From Tenacibaculum sp. L6 (GTDB lineage Bacteria; Bacteroidota; Bacteroidia; Flavobacteriales; Flavobacteriaceae): 43,649 bases of DNA. Under the pieces are notes generated by a model. The model did not search any database, was not told where the DNA came from, and saw nothing but the letters and a program-made list of their open reading frames with translations. The stretch's first letter is position 1. Each line of letters begins with the position of its first letter. A program made the translations under genes and the position numbers. Positions 35,367 to 43,575 of this stretch are shown here, piece by piece. The stretch spans positions 1 through 43,649 of the forward strand of contig NZ_JAPEHZ010000016.1 in NCBI RefSeq assembly GCF_028823685.1. The letters are read 5' to 3'.

Positions 35367-36707
35367 TTATATACGCTGTTCTAATTTAAATTCAAACTTT
35401 AGCTTTATTCCTGCCCTTTCAACTTCTATTATTATTTTTCTGCCAGGTTTGGTATGAAACATTTCAATGATCCCATTCAGTTGATATTCGTGTGCTGCTT
35501 TACCGTTAATCTTTTTTATAACATCATCTACTTTAAGTCCTGCTTTATCTGCAGGAGAATTTTCTACAATCTTATCTATTTTATACTTTGGCTTAAACTG
35601 ATAAAAATAGCTACTAACAAACGATATTACATTGTTTTTCGGAGTTTGATTGGTTGGATTATAACTATCAGTGAATTTAATAGGTTTTTGTTCTTTTATT
35701 AATTCTTGTCCGTCATAAGCAATATGCAAACCACTCATATTATAGTAAAAACCTGCTTTTAAAGAACCATTCTTTTTTAGTACAATCCTTTTGTTAGGAT
35801 AATCAATCCAAACTTTAAATCGTTTTAAAATAGCACCTCCAATACTTCCGTTTCGTTCTTTAAATTGCCGAGCGTTAAATGTTGAAGAGGAATCTAAAAA
35901 AGACGCTGTGGGTTCTTCAATTTCAAATTTCCCTATTTTTATTTTTTGTATTCTACTTCTATTTCCATAAATCGTTCCGCTAAAACCTTCACCTATAATA
36001 TCTTTAAAAAACTTTTCAGGAGTTTGTAACTCTTCTTTCGTTCCTTCAAACAACCAAATTGCATCGCTTCCACCTGTATCAATCAACAACTTCACAGGTG
36101 TCATCGTTCTTGAATGAGAATTTAACTGCACATAGGTATCTATATAAGGTTTGTTTCGGTAAAATTGTAAAGGGAAACTTTCACAAGTCCTACAAATTGA
36201 CTTTTTATAAGTTTTGGGATTGTAAAATTCAATTCTTTTATTGTTATAATTTATTTTTACAACAACATCTTTCAATAAATCATAACCTATTATACCATGA
36301 ATTGTAGTTCCCATTTTGGCAGAAATATCAAAAGCATCTTTTAAAATAACGTATAATTCTTCATTTGAACTTTTAATATTTTTAATTCTGAACGTATTAT
36401 TTTTAGACCTTAAAGCTTCTACAGGTTCACCAACACCTAAACCACGAATAAATACTCTTTCTATTTCATTTAACCCAACACTGTCTTTTGACGTGAGATT
36501 GAATAAAATTGTTTTACTCACCCCTGTGTCTAAAATAAACGACAATTGATGTCCGTTAATTTCTAAGGGAATAACAATAAGGTTGTTTATTAATTGAAAA
36601 TTAACCGATTGTTTATCTGTATTACTTCCAAAAAAATTAAAATTTTGCTGTGCAAAAATAGACACACTAAAAAATAGTGCTAACGTATGTAGTAGTAGTT
36701 TAGTCAA
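35367..36707 (-). CDS. Exported double-retropepsin-like aspartyl protease with PDZ domain
   Basis: 446 aa. Signal peptide (LLLHTLALFFSVSIFAQ), then two retropepsin-like lobes, each with its own DTG (D60 in LSFILDTGVSKTI and D210 in VKLLIDTGGSDAI). A C-terminal PDZ domain follows (NSPADKAGLKVDDVIKKING, about 380-440). Two DTG lobes in one chain resemble a pepsin-like arrangement assembled from retroviral-type units. A periplasmic or surface protease role is likely; substrates unknown. The start is a TTG at 36707: it directly precedes the signal peptide and no ATG is available there. Confidence 0.85.
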   Translation of the reverse strand: MTKLLLHTLALFFSVSIFAQQNFNFFGSNTDKQSVNFQLINNLIVIPLEINGHQLSFILDTGVSKTILFNLTSKDSVGLNEIERVFIRGLGVGEPVEALRSKNNTFRIKNIKSSNEELYVILKDAFDISAKMGTTIHGIIGYDLLKDVVVKINYNNKRIEFYNPKTYKKSICRTCESFPLQFYRNKPYIDTYVQLNSHSRTMTPVKLLIDTGGSDAIWLFEGTKEELQTPEKFFKDIIGEGFSGTIYGNRSRIQKIKIGKFEIEEPTASFLDSSSTFNARQFKERNGSIGGAILKRFKVWIDYPNKRIVLKKNGSLKAGFYYNMSGLHIAYDGQELIKEQKPIKFTDSYNPTNQTPKNNVISFVSSYFYQFKPKYKIDKIVENSPADKAGLKVDDVIKKINGKAAHEYQLNGIIEMFHTKPGRKIIIEVERAGIKLKFEFKLEQRI

Positions 36708-36864
36708 GAGAACTTGTTTTAGGGTTCTGTACTTAAAGATACAATCTTCTACTCATTTTTTTTGGTTTTTATGATTTTTTTAACCCACTTTTTCCTTAAG
36801 AACACTCTTATTTTATCAAATATATTTCGCAAATTTGCCACTCAAACGACTAATTTAATTAAAA

Positions 36865-38055
36865 ATGCCATCAATTTCTAGTAAAGGAAATGCAATGCCT
36901 CAATCACCAATACGTAAATTGGTTCCTTTTGCAGAGGCTGCTAAAAAGAACGGAACAAAAGTTTATCACTTAAACATTGGGCAACCAGACATCAAAACTC
37001 CACAAGTTGCTTTAGATGCGGTAAAAAACAATACGATTGAAGTATTATCGTACGCTAGATCTGAAGGTTCAGAAGAATACAGAACAAAATTAGCTAATTA
37101 CTATGCTAAAAATGATATTCATGTAGCAGCTAATAATATTATTGCGACTACAGGTGGTTCAGAAGCTTTATTATTTACCATTGGTAGTATTACAGATCCA
37201 GGAGATGAAATCATTATTCCTGAGCCTTTTTATGCTAATTACAACGGATTCTCTACTGCTTCAGGTGTAAAAGTTGTTCCTGTAATTTCTAAAATTGAAG
37301 ATAACTTTGCGTTACCTGCAATTGAAGATTTTGAGAAATTAATTACTCCTAAAACCAAAGCAATCTTAATCTGTAACCCAGGTAATCCTACAGGTTATTT
37401 ATACAGTAAAGAAGAAATTGAAAAATTAAAACAAATTGTATTAAAACACGATTTATTTTTAATTGCTGATGAAGTGTACCGTGAGTTTACTTATGACGGA
37501 GAAAAACACAATTCGGTAATGTCTTTAGAAGGATTAGAGCAAAATGCTATTATGATCGATTCTGTTTCGAAGCGTTATAGTATGTGTGGTGCAAGAATTG
37601 GTTGTATCGTTTCTAAAAACGAAGAATTTATTAATACTGCTCTTAAATTTGCGCAAGCACGTTTAAGTCCACCAACTTACGCTTTAATTGCTAGTGAAGC
37701 TGCTTTAGAAACTCCTCAAAGTTATTTTGATGAAGTAATTGAAGAATACGAAGATCGTAGAAATACCTTAATTACAGAATTACAAAAAATTGAAGGTGTA
37801 AAAGTTGCGAATCCTAAAGGAGCATTTTACTGTGTTGCTGAATTACCAGTAAAAGATAGCGACGATTTTGCTCAGTGGATTTTAGAAAGCTTCAACGATA
37901 ACAACGAAACGGTAATGGTTGCTCCTGCAAGTGGATTCTATTCTACCGAAGGTGAAGGAAAAAACCAAGTTCGTATCGCGTACGTTTTAAATAAAACAGA
38001 CTTAAAACGCTCGGTTGAAATATTAAAAATTGCTTTAGAAAAATACAATAGCTAA
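36865..38055 (+). CDS. PLP-dependent aminotransferase, class I (aspartate aminotransferase-like)
   Basis: 396 aa fold-type I enzyme moving amino groups between amino and keto acids. Motifs: LNIGQPDIKTP, TTGGSEALLF, the CNPGNPTGY loop, DEVYREF with the PLP-phenol Asp, SVSKRYSMCGARIG with the Schiff-base Lys, and the substrate carboxylate Arg in NQVRIAYV. Aspartate is the likeliest substrate but aromatic amino acids or alanine cannot be excluded. Its TAA is followed directly by the TTG start of murB, so the two are one transcript. Confidence 0.92.
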   Translation: MPSISSKGNAMPQSPIRKLVPFAEAAKKNGTKVYHLNIGQPDIKTPQVALDAVKNNTIEVLSYARSEGSEEYRTKLANYYAKNDIHVAANNIIATTGGSEALLFTIGSITDPGDEIIIPEPFYANYNGFSTASGVKVVPVISKIEDNFALPAIEDFEKLITPKTKAILICNPGNPTGYLYSKEEIEKLKQIVLKHDLFLIADEVYREFTYDGEKHNSVMSLEGLEQNAIMIDSVSKRYSMCGARIGCIVSKNEEFINTALKFAQARLSPPTYALIASEAALETPQSYFDEVIEEYEDRRNTLITELQKIEGVKVANPKGAFYCVAELPVKDSDDFAQWILESFNDNNETVMVAPASGFYSTEGEGKNQVRIAYVLNKTDLKRSVEILKIALEKYNS

Positions 38056-39066
38056 TTGAATATTCAAGAAAACATATCTTTAAAAGAGTACAACACGTTT
38101 GGTATTAATGTTAATGCCAAACGTTTTGTTTCTATCACCTCTGTATACGAATTACAACAGCTTTTAAAAGAAGAAAAAGACATCTTTTTAATTTCTGGAG
38201 GAAGTAATATGCTACTCACCAAAGACATTGACACCTTGGTTGTACATATTGATATTAAAGGAATTTCTATTGATAGAGAAAACCCTAACAATATTCACCT
38301 AACAGTAAATGCTGGCGAAAACTGGCATGAGTTTGTCTTATGGTGTGTTTCCCAAGGTTATGGTGGATTAGAAAACTTATCATTAATTCCGGGTAATGTA
38401 GGTACCTGTCCTATCCAAAATATTGGAGCTTACGGTGTTGAAGTGAAAGATACCATATCAAAAGTTGAAGCTATTGAAATTGAAACAGGAAAACTAGTTT
38501 CTTTTTCTGCGGAAGAATGCCAGTTCGGGTATCGTAATTCTATCTTTAAAAACGAAGCGAAAGGAAAGTATGTATTGACTTCTGTTAGTTTTCAACTGAC
38601 AAAAAACAACCACAAACTCAATACTTCTTACGGAGCAATCGAAGCTGAATTAGCTTCAAAAGATATTACAAATCCAACTATTAAAGATATTTCTGATGCT
38701 GTTATAGCTATTCGTCAATCAAAATTACCAGATCCGAAGGAAATTGGTAATAGCGGAAGTTTCTTTAAAAATCCTGTGATTTCAAAAGAACATTTTGAAA
38801 AACTTCAAACAGCATTTCCAAATATTCCAAGTTACGTAGTTTCTGATACTGAAATTAAGGTTCCTGCGGGTTGGCTAATTGAACAAAGCGGATTTAAAGG
38901 AAAACGATTTGGCGACTACGGAGTTCACGAAAAACAAGCTTTAGTATTGGTTAATTACGGTGGAGCAACAGGAAAAGAGATTTACGAGTTAGCACAAAAC
39001 ATTCAAAATACCATTAAAGACAAATTTGATATTGATCTTGAAATAGAAGTTAATATTATTCAATAA
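38056..39066 (+). CDS. murB: UDP-N-acetylenolpyruvoylglucosamine reductase MurB
   Basis: NADPH- and FAD-dependent reduction of the MurA product to UDP-MurNAc. 336 aa. FAD-binding ISGGSNMLLTKDID, IPGNVGTCPIQNIGAYGVE, FGYRNSIFK, the catalytic Ser in SGSFFKNP, and the final Glu in LEIEVNIIQ; a type I MurB like E. coli. The start is TTG at 38056, immediately after the aminotransferase stop; it gives the family N-terminus NIQENISLKEYNTFGI, and the next ATG would remove the FAD loop. Confidence 0.95.
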   Translation: MNIQENISLKEYNTFGINVNAKRFVSITSVYELQQLLKEEKDIFLISGGSNMLLTKDIDTLVVHIDIKGISIDRENPNNIHLTVNAGENWHEFVLWCVSQGYGGLENLSLIPGNVGTCPIQNIGAYGVEVKDTISKVEAIEIETGKLVSFSAEECQFGYRNSIFKNEAKGKYVLTSVSFQLTKNNHKLNTSYGAIEAELASKDITNPTIKDISDAVIAIRQSKLPDPKEIGNSGSFFKNPVISKEHFEKLQTAFPNIPSYVVSDTEIKVPAGWLIEQSGFKGKRFGDYGVHEKQALVLVNYGGATGKEIYELAQNIQNTIKDKFDIDLEIEVNIIQ

Positions 39067-39151
39067 GCATATAATAGAAATACTCCTCCTCTGTTTTAAT
39101 TTCACTTGTATAAATCTCTTTTAAATTCATACAGGAGAAACATGAAGTTCG

Positions 39152-39159
39152 TATCTTTG
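39152..39159 (+). promoter_or_regulatory. Bacteroidota-type -7 box of the 67-aa gene
   Basis: TATCTTTG, an exact TAnnTTTG match followed by CA as in many flavobacterial promoters, about 95 nt before the ATG. The upstream -33 box is weak. It implies a leader of roughly 85 nt. Confidence 0.55.
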
Positions 39160-39173
39160 CAAAACAATACATC

Positions 39174-39207
39174 ATGAAACCTATAGGTTTAAAATAAGTA
39201 TTTTAAA
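39174..39207 (+). promoter_or_regulatory. Leader with overlapping palindromes and a 7-codon ORF
   Basis: A perfect 14-bp palindrome AAACCTATAGGTTT (39177-39190) overlaps a hairpin TTTAAAATA-AG-TATTTTAAA (39188-39207), so the two structures compete for 39188-39190. A tiny ORF (39174-39197, MKPIGLK) runs through both. This is the 5' leader of the 67-aa gene and may be a regulatory RNA or a protein-binding site. No known riboswitch recognised. Confidence 0.35.
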
Positions 39208-39254
39208 CATTTAAGGTTACATCTGACCATTGAGAAATAATTAAAAACGAACAG

Positions 39255-39458
39255 ATGAAATTAATTTTTGTTACCATAGGATTATTAGCGTTAGCATTTG
39301 CTGGAATTGCCATTAAAATTTGGGCAAAAAAAGACGGAGAGTTTGCTGGTACTTGTGCTAGTCAAAATCCAATGTTAAACGAAAGTGGTGAAGCTTGCGG
39401 ATTTTGTGGTAAAACCCCAGACCAGTTCGATACTTGTAGCGAGCCTCAACACAACTAA
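39255..39458 (+). CDS. Small membrane or secreted protein with four conserved-looking cysteines
   Basis: 67 aa: an N-terminal hydrophobic helix (3-23, LIFVTIGLLALAFAGIAIKIW), then a short outer domain with Cys34, Cys48, Cys51 and Cys61 (GTCASQNPML, ACGFCGKTPDQFDTC). The C-x2-C plus two further Cys would fit a small zinc or iron-sulfur site or two disulfides. Similar proteins in flavobacteria carry the label membrane or secreted protein. It has its own promoter and a structured leader; function unknown. Confidence 0.75.
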   Translation: MKLIFVTIGLLALAFAGIAIKIWAKKDGEFAGTCASQNPMLNESGEACGFCGKTPDQFDTCSEPQHN

Positions 39459-39488
39459 CAGTCTTACTCAACTAACCTTTTTATTTTT

Positions 39489-40592
39489 ATGGTATTTACT
39501 ATACTGTTCTACACTTTTGTGGTAGCTACGGCTATACAAGTAGTGTATTATTTGTTCTTCTGTTCTTTTGCTTTTGAGAAAAGTGAAGAAAAAAACAAAG
39601 ACGTAAATACCCCTATTTCAGTAATTGTATACATAAAAAACAATGCTGATATTTTAACTGAATACATTCAACATTTGGTTAAACAGAAATACCACAATTT
39701 TGAAATTGTTCTTGTTAACAACGCTTCTACAGATAACACTTTAGATACCTTAGAAGAACTACAAAAAAAACACGTTAACTTAAAAATTGTAGACGTAAAA
39801 AATACGGAGGCTTTTTGGGGAAACAAAAAGTATGCACTTACTCTTGGTGTGAAAGCTGCTACACATGAACACCTATTGTTTACCGAAATAAGTAGTAAAA
39901 TTTTATCTGAAGACTGGATTAGTGAAATGTCGAGTAATTTTTCGCAAGAAAAATCAATAGTTATTGGGTATCGAAAGTTAAAACGTAAAAAGAATTCGTT
40001 CAGTAATCTATTTATACGATTTCATCATTTATTAAACAGCATTCAAGCTTTTACTTTTACCAAATTTGGAAATCCGTACAAAGCTACAAACCATAATCTA
40101 GCTTACACAAAAAGTGAGTTTTTTAGAGTTAACGGATACATCAATCACGTAAATCTTTTTATTGGTGAAGCCGATTTATTCATAAAAGATGCTGCTACCA
40201 AAACCAATACAACCTACACTACTAATGTCAACAGTTTTGTTAGCGCTAGAAAAAAAATCACTTTTAAAGAATGGATTTCTCTTCAGAAAAAAGAAACCAT
40301 CCTAAATTCATTATACAAAACCAAACATCAATTTTTACTCCGTTTATTCAAAATTTCTAAAGTAGTATTCTACATTTTAGCTATTTACATCGCGGTAATT
40401 AATTGGGTAATTGCCTTGCCAATTGTAATAGGATATTTCATTTTACAATATGTAGCTTTAGGAAAAGCGGCTTCAAAACTTCAAGAAAAAAACGTAATTC
40501 TATTACTACCTTTCTTAGATATTTGTTTCGTATTAGTACAAATTAGTATATTTATATCAAACCAAATTTCGAAACCAAAACATTGGAAATAA
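39489..40592 (+). CDS. Family 2 glycosyltransferase-like protein with degenerate catalytic motifs
   Basis: 367 aa. N-terminal membrane helix (4-25), GT-A domain (43-250: ISVIVYIKNNADILTEYI, FEIVLVNNASTDNTLDTLEE, FWGNKKYALTLGV), and two or three C-terminal membrane helices (285-360). The fold is plain, but the motifs that make GT2 enzymes work are altered: the metal-binding DxD position reads TEISSKI (133-135 EIS), the usual ED/DDD base position reads GEAD (226-229), and the QxxRW/QKRRH segment reads LQKKET. It may be a pseudoenzyme or have changed chemistry. The gene overlaps the following sigma gene by 10 bp. Confidence 0.85.
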   Translation: MVFTILFYTFVVATAIQVVYYLFFCSFAFEKSEEKNKDVNTPISVIVYIKNNADILTEYIQHLVKQKYHNFEIVLVNNASTDNTLDTLEELQKKHVNLKIVDVKNTEAFWGNKKYALTLGVKAATHEHLLFTEISSKILSEDWISEMSSNFSQEKSIVIGYRKLKRKKNSFSNLFIRFHHLLNSIQAFTFTKFGNPYKATNHNLAYTKSEFFRVNGYINHVNLFIGEADLFIKDAATKTNTTYTTNVNSFVSARKKITFKEWISLQKKETILNSLYKTKHQFLLRLFKISKVVFYILAIYIAVINWVIALPIVIGYFILQYVALGKAASKLQEKNVILLLPFLDICFVLVQISIFISNQISKPKHWK

Positions 40593-41146
40593 ATCAAGAA
40601 AAAGTACTTCACAATATTCAGCAAGCAAAAAAAGGAAATCAAATAGCTTTTAATTATTTGTTAGACACTTTTTGGGGAAGCGTATACGCTTTTCAATTAA
40701 AACAAACTCAGAATGATAATGATGCTGAAGATATTACTATTCAGACTTTTTCTAAGGCCTTTGATAGAATTGAAACTTTTGATGAAAACTATCAATTCAA
40801 AACTTGGTTAATTACAATTTCTAAAAACGTATATATCGATTTTCTTCGTAAGAAAAAATCTTCTATTTATACTCAAACTACTGAAGAACAAGAAAAAGAG
40901 GTGTATGCTGTTGTTGATGATGCACCCTCACCAGAAGATAAAATTATTACGGAACAAAACTTGGCTAAGCTTCTAAAAGATATCAAAAAACTAAAACCAA
41001 AATATCAAGAAGTTATCAATCTTCGTTATTTTCAGGAATTGAGTTATAAAGAAATTTCTGAGCAAATTAACGAACCTATTAACAATGTTAAAGTTAAATT
41101 ATTGCGTGCAAAAAAATTATTAGCTGAAATAATAAAGAAATCATAA
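40583..41146 (+). CDS. ECF RNA polymerase sigma factor
   Basis: 187 aa. Region 2: NDAEDITIQTFSKAFDRIETF and FKTWLITISKNVYIDFLRKK. Region 4: LKPKYQEVINLRYFQELSY and the HTH KEISEQINEPINNVKVKLLRAK. ECF type. TTG start at 40583, inside the end of the glycosyltransferase-like gene; no ATG is near, and the sequence right after it is the normal family beginning. No transmembrane anti-sigma gene follows, only a 46-codon basic ORF, so it may be controlled at the level of transcription or by that small protein. Confidence 0.92.
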   Translation: MEINQEKVLHNIQQAKKGNQIAFNYLLDTFWGSVYAFQLKQTQNDNDAEDITIQTFSKAFDRIETFDENYQFKTWLITISKNVYIDFLRKKKSSIYTQTTEEQEKEVYAVVDDAPSPEDKIITEQNLAKLLKDIKKLKPKYQEVINLRYFQELSYKEISEQINEPINNVKVKLLRAKKLLAEIIKKS

Positions 41147-41174
41147 ATTGCAAGAACATTAAAATCAAAAACTT

Positions 41175-41315
41175 ATGATTTTACAGTTTCATGCAAATGC
41201 AAAAAACGTATACAAAAAAGAATTATATAAAGAGCTTCGATTAAAAAGAGAAAGAAAAGAGCATGTAAGCGCTATTTTAAAAAAGCTAAGAAATAGTGAT
41301 TACCTAAACTTTTAA
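41175..41315 (+). CDS. Unannotated 46-aa basic protein
   Basis: ATG at 41175, TAA at 41313-41315. The sequence (MILQFHANAKNVYKKELYKE then LRLKRERKEHVSAILKKLRN) is an amphipathic, Lys/Arg/Glu-rich helix with no membrane segment. It lies 28 bp after the sigma-factor stop and 15 bp before the Nramp start, filling what would otherwise be a 184-bp gap, with operon-like spacing on both sides. That and the protein-like composition make it a likely real gene. A small regulator of the sigma factor or a nucleic-acid-binding peptide are possibilities only. Confidence 0.55.
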   Translation: MILQFHANAKNVYKKELYKELRLKRERKEHVSAILKKLRNSDYLNF

Positions 41316-41330
41316 ACCTTCTCTTTTCTT

Positions 41331-42551
41331 ATGAAAAAATCCCTCTTAAGTTTATTAGGCCCTGGATTATTATTTGCTGGAGCAGCTATTGGTGTTTCGC
41401 ACTTAGTACAATCTACCAGAGCTGGTGCCGATTTTGGCTTTGGTTTACTTTGGGCGCTTCTCCTAGTTCATATTTTTAAATATCCATTCTTTCAATTCGG
41501 ACCACGCTATGCGGCTGCAACAGGAGAAACGCTGTTAGATGGTTACAAAAAACTAGGCAAAGGCGTTTTAATAAGTTACTATATTTTAAATTTTGCTACC
41601 ATGTTTACCATTCAAGCTGCTGTAACGATTGTTACCGCTAGTTTGGCAGCTAATCTCTTTGGTTTTTCACACGATTTGGTTGCATGGTCATTAGCAATTA
41701 TGCTAGTTAGTATTCTTTTTTTAGGAGTTGGTAAGTATACTTTTTTAGACAATTTAATGAAGTATATTATAGCCATTTTAACTGTAAGCACTATTGTTGC
41801 TGTGGCTATCGCTTTATTTAAAACTGAAAAAGGATTCAGCTTTCAACAAATTATTCCTAGTGGAACAGCACAAGTAACTTTTTTAATTGCCTTTTTAGGA
41901 TGGATGCCTGCTCCGTTAGATATTTCAATTTGGCATTCATTATGGTCGGTTGAAAAAGATAAAATCACTTTTGAAAAGATTAAACCTAAACAAGCTATTT
42001 TTGATTTTAATATAGGATATATAGGAGCCTTATTTTTAGGAGTTTGCTTTGTGATGTTAGGAGCTTTAGTAATGTATCAATCAGGAGAGTCTTTTTCTAG
42101 TAAAGGAGCTACTTTTGCCTCGCAACTTATTAATTTATACACTGAAAACCTTGGTGAGTTCTCAGGAATATTTATAGCTGCTGCTGCATTTACAACTATG
42201 TTTAGCACCACTATTACTACCTTGGATGCTTCACCAAGAGCGATGGAAAAATCTTCTTCATTACTTTTTTCCAAAAAGATAAAATTAAACTACTGGTTTT
42301 GGATCATACTTTTAACAATTGGTACCTATATAATCCTTCGTTATTTTTTAAGTGATATGGTTTTTCTTGTAAGAATCGCTACTGTTTTATCGTTTTTAAC
42401 AGCACCTTTTTACGCAATTTTAAACTACATTTTAATAACAGGAAAACATACACCTGAAAAGCACAGACCACAAATAGGCTTGCGTATTTTAAGCTTAGTT
42501 GGCATTGCTTTTCTTATTGGGTTTAGTATTTGGTTTTTGCTTAGTTTATAA
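41331..42551 (+). CDS. Nramp-family transporter, non-canonical metal site
   Basis: 406 aa with 11 predicted membrane helices of the LeuT fold. TM1 reads GPGLLFAGAAIGVSHLVQS. Aligned without gaps to the classical Nramp helix, whose metal motif is DPGN, the Asp is Gly21 and the Asn is His24. TM6 keeps the Met-Pro (GWMPAPLD) but not the following His (classical MPH). So the protein belongs to Nramp-related carriers whose substrate need not be Mn2+ or Fe2+. I recall this TM1 form in other Bacteroidota members. It lies downstream of the ECF sigma factor and the 46-aa gene. Confidence 0.88.
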   Translation: MKKSLLSLLGPGLLFAGAAIGVSHLVQSTRAGADFGFGLLWALLLVHIFKYPFFQFGPRYAAATGETLLDGYKKLGKGVLISYYILNFATMFTIQAAVTIVTASLAANLFGFSHDLVAWSLAIMLVSILFLGVGKYTFLDNLMKYIIAILTVSTIVAVAIALFKTEKGFSFQQIIPSGTAQVTFLIAFLGWMPAPLDISIWHSLWSVEKDKITFEKIKPKQAIFDFNIGYIGALFLGVCFVMLGALVMYQSGESFSSKGATFASQLINLYTENLGEFSGIFIAAAAFTTMFSTTITTLDASPRAMEKSSSLLFSKKIKLNYWFWIILLTIGTYIILRYFLSDMVFLVRIATVLSFLTAPFYAILNYILITGKHTPEKHRPQIGLRILSLVGIAFLIGFSIWFLLSL

Positions 42552-42563
42552 ATCTTTTCTTTG

Positions 42564-42571
42564 TAAATTTG
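42564..42571 (+). promoter_or_regulatory. Candidate lipA -7 box
   Basis: TAAATTTG, an exact TAnnTTTG match 19 nt before the lipA ATG, followed by CA. A TTTG lies 25 nt upstream, slightly too far. Implies an almost leaderless mRNA. Confidence 0.45.
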
Positions 42572-42590
42572 CAGTTCAATTTTTTATGGA

Positions 42591-43460
42591 ATGGCAAACG
42601 AATCTATAGTAGCACCAGAAAGAACAAAAAAACCAAAATGGTTACGTGTAAAATTACCTGTTGGTAAAAAATATACCGAACTAAGAGGTTTAGTTGATAA
42701 ATATAAACTGAATACAATTTGTACTAGCGGAAGCTGCCCTAACATGGGTGAATGCTGGGGAGAAGGTACTGCTACCTTTATGATTTTAGGAAATACTTGT
42801 ACACGTTCTTGCGGATTTTGTGGTGTAAAAACAGGAAGACCAGATACTGTTGAATGGGATGAACCAGAAAAAGTTGCGCGCTCTATCAAGTTAATGGATA
42901 TTAAGCATGCTGTAATTACTTCGGTTGATCGTGATGATTTAAAAGATGGAGGCTCTATTATTTGGGCTGAAACTGTACAAGCTATCCGTAGAGCAAATCC
43001 AAATACTACTTTAGAAACTTTGATTCCTGACTTTCAAGGAAATGAAAAATTAATAGATCGTATTATTGAAGTAGCTCCTGAAGTAGTTTCTCATAATATG
43101 GAAACGGTACGTCGTTTAACTCGTGAAGTTCGTATTCAAGCAAAATACGACCGTAGTTTAGGTGTTTTAAAATACTTAAAAGATAATGGTATGCGTACTA
43201 AATCTGGAATTATGCTTGGTTTAGGCGAAACGGAAGAAGAAGTAATTCAAACTATGAAAGATTTACGTGGGGTTGGGTTAGATGTTATTACTATCGGTCA
43301 ATATTTACAACCTAGTAAAAAACACCTACCTGTTAAGGAATTCATAACACCAGAACAATTTAAGAAATACGAAACTTTAGGGTTAGAAATGGGCTTTATG
43401 TACGTAGAAAGCGGGGCTTTAGTACGTTCTTCATACAAAGCACACAAGCACGCAAGCTAA
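42591..43460 (+). CDS. lipA: Lipoyl synthase
   Basis: Radical SAM enzyme that inserts two sulfurs into octanoyl groups on 2-oxoacid dehydrogenases and GcvH. 289 aa. The auxiliary [4Fe-4S] cluster ligands are Cys44, Cys49 and Cys55 ([12 protein letters not shown]); the radical SAM cluster is Cys70, Cys74 and Cys77 (CTRSCGFC). The closing RSSYKA supplies the conserved Ser ligand of the auxiliary cluster. Other landmarks: [32 protein letters not shown] at 42591. No lipB next to it; two hairpins follow. Confidence 0.97.
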   Translation: MANESIVAPERTKKPKWLRVKLPVGKKYTELRGLVDKYKLNTICTSGSCPNMGECWGEGTATFMILGNTCTRSCGFCGVKTGRPDTVEWDEPEKVARSIKLMDIKHAVITSVDRDDLKDGGSIIWAETVQAIRRANPNTTLETLIPDFQGNEKLIDRIIEVAPEVVSHNMETVRRLTREVRIQAKYDRSLGVLKYLKDNGMRTKSGIMLGLGETEEEVIQTMKDLRGVGLDVITIGQYLQPSKKHLPVKEFITPEQFKKYETLGLEMGFMYVESGALVRSSYKAHKHAS

Positions 43461-43484
43461 TTTTTACTTTAAATAATCCTTAAC

Positions 43485-43508
43485 TTTTTAACGTTTCAAC
43501 GTTAAAAA
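43485..43508. other. Perfect inverted repeat after lipA
   Basis: TTTTTAACGTT-TC-AACGTTAAAAA, an 11-bp stem with a 2-nt loop, 24 bp past the lipA stop. It may be a protein-binding palindrome, or a first, weak terminator hairpin. Confidence 0.5.
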
Positions 43509-43522
43509 AATGTCAAATATTT

Positions 43523-43548
43523 AAAAAACGCACTAACGTGCGTTTTTT
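43523..43548 (+). terminator. Terminator after lipA
   Basis: AAAAAACGCAC-TAAC-GTGCGTTTTTT: an 11-bp stem, 4-nt loop and T-run. Confidence 0.9.
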
Positions 43549-43558
43549 CTTTTTAATT

Positions 43559-43575
43559 TTGGCACAGATATTGGA
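43559..43575 (+). promoter_or_regulatory. Weak sigma-54-like promoter at the window edge
   Basis: TTGGCAC-N5-TTGG resembles the sigma-54 consensus TGGCAC-N5-TTGC, with the -24 element exact and the -12 GC replaced by GG. It is in the right place to drive a gene starting beyond the window. The last 75 bp hold no complete ORF. Confidence 0.3.
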
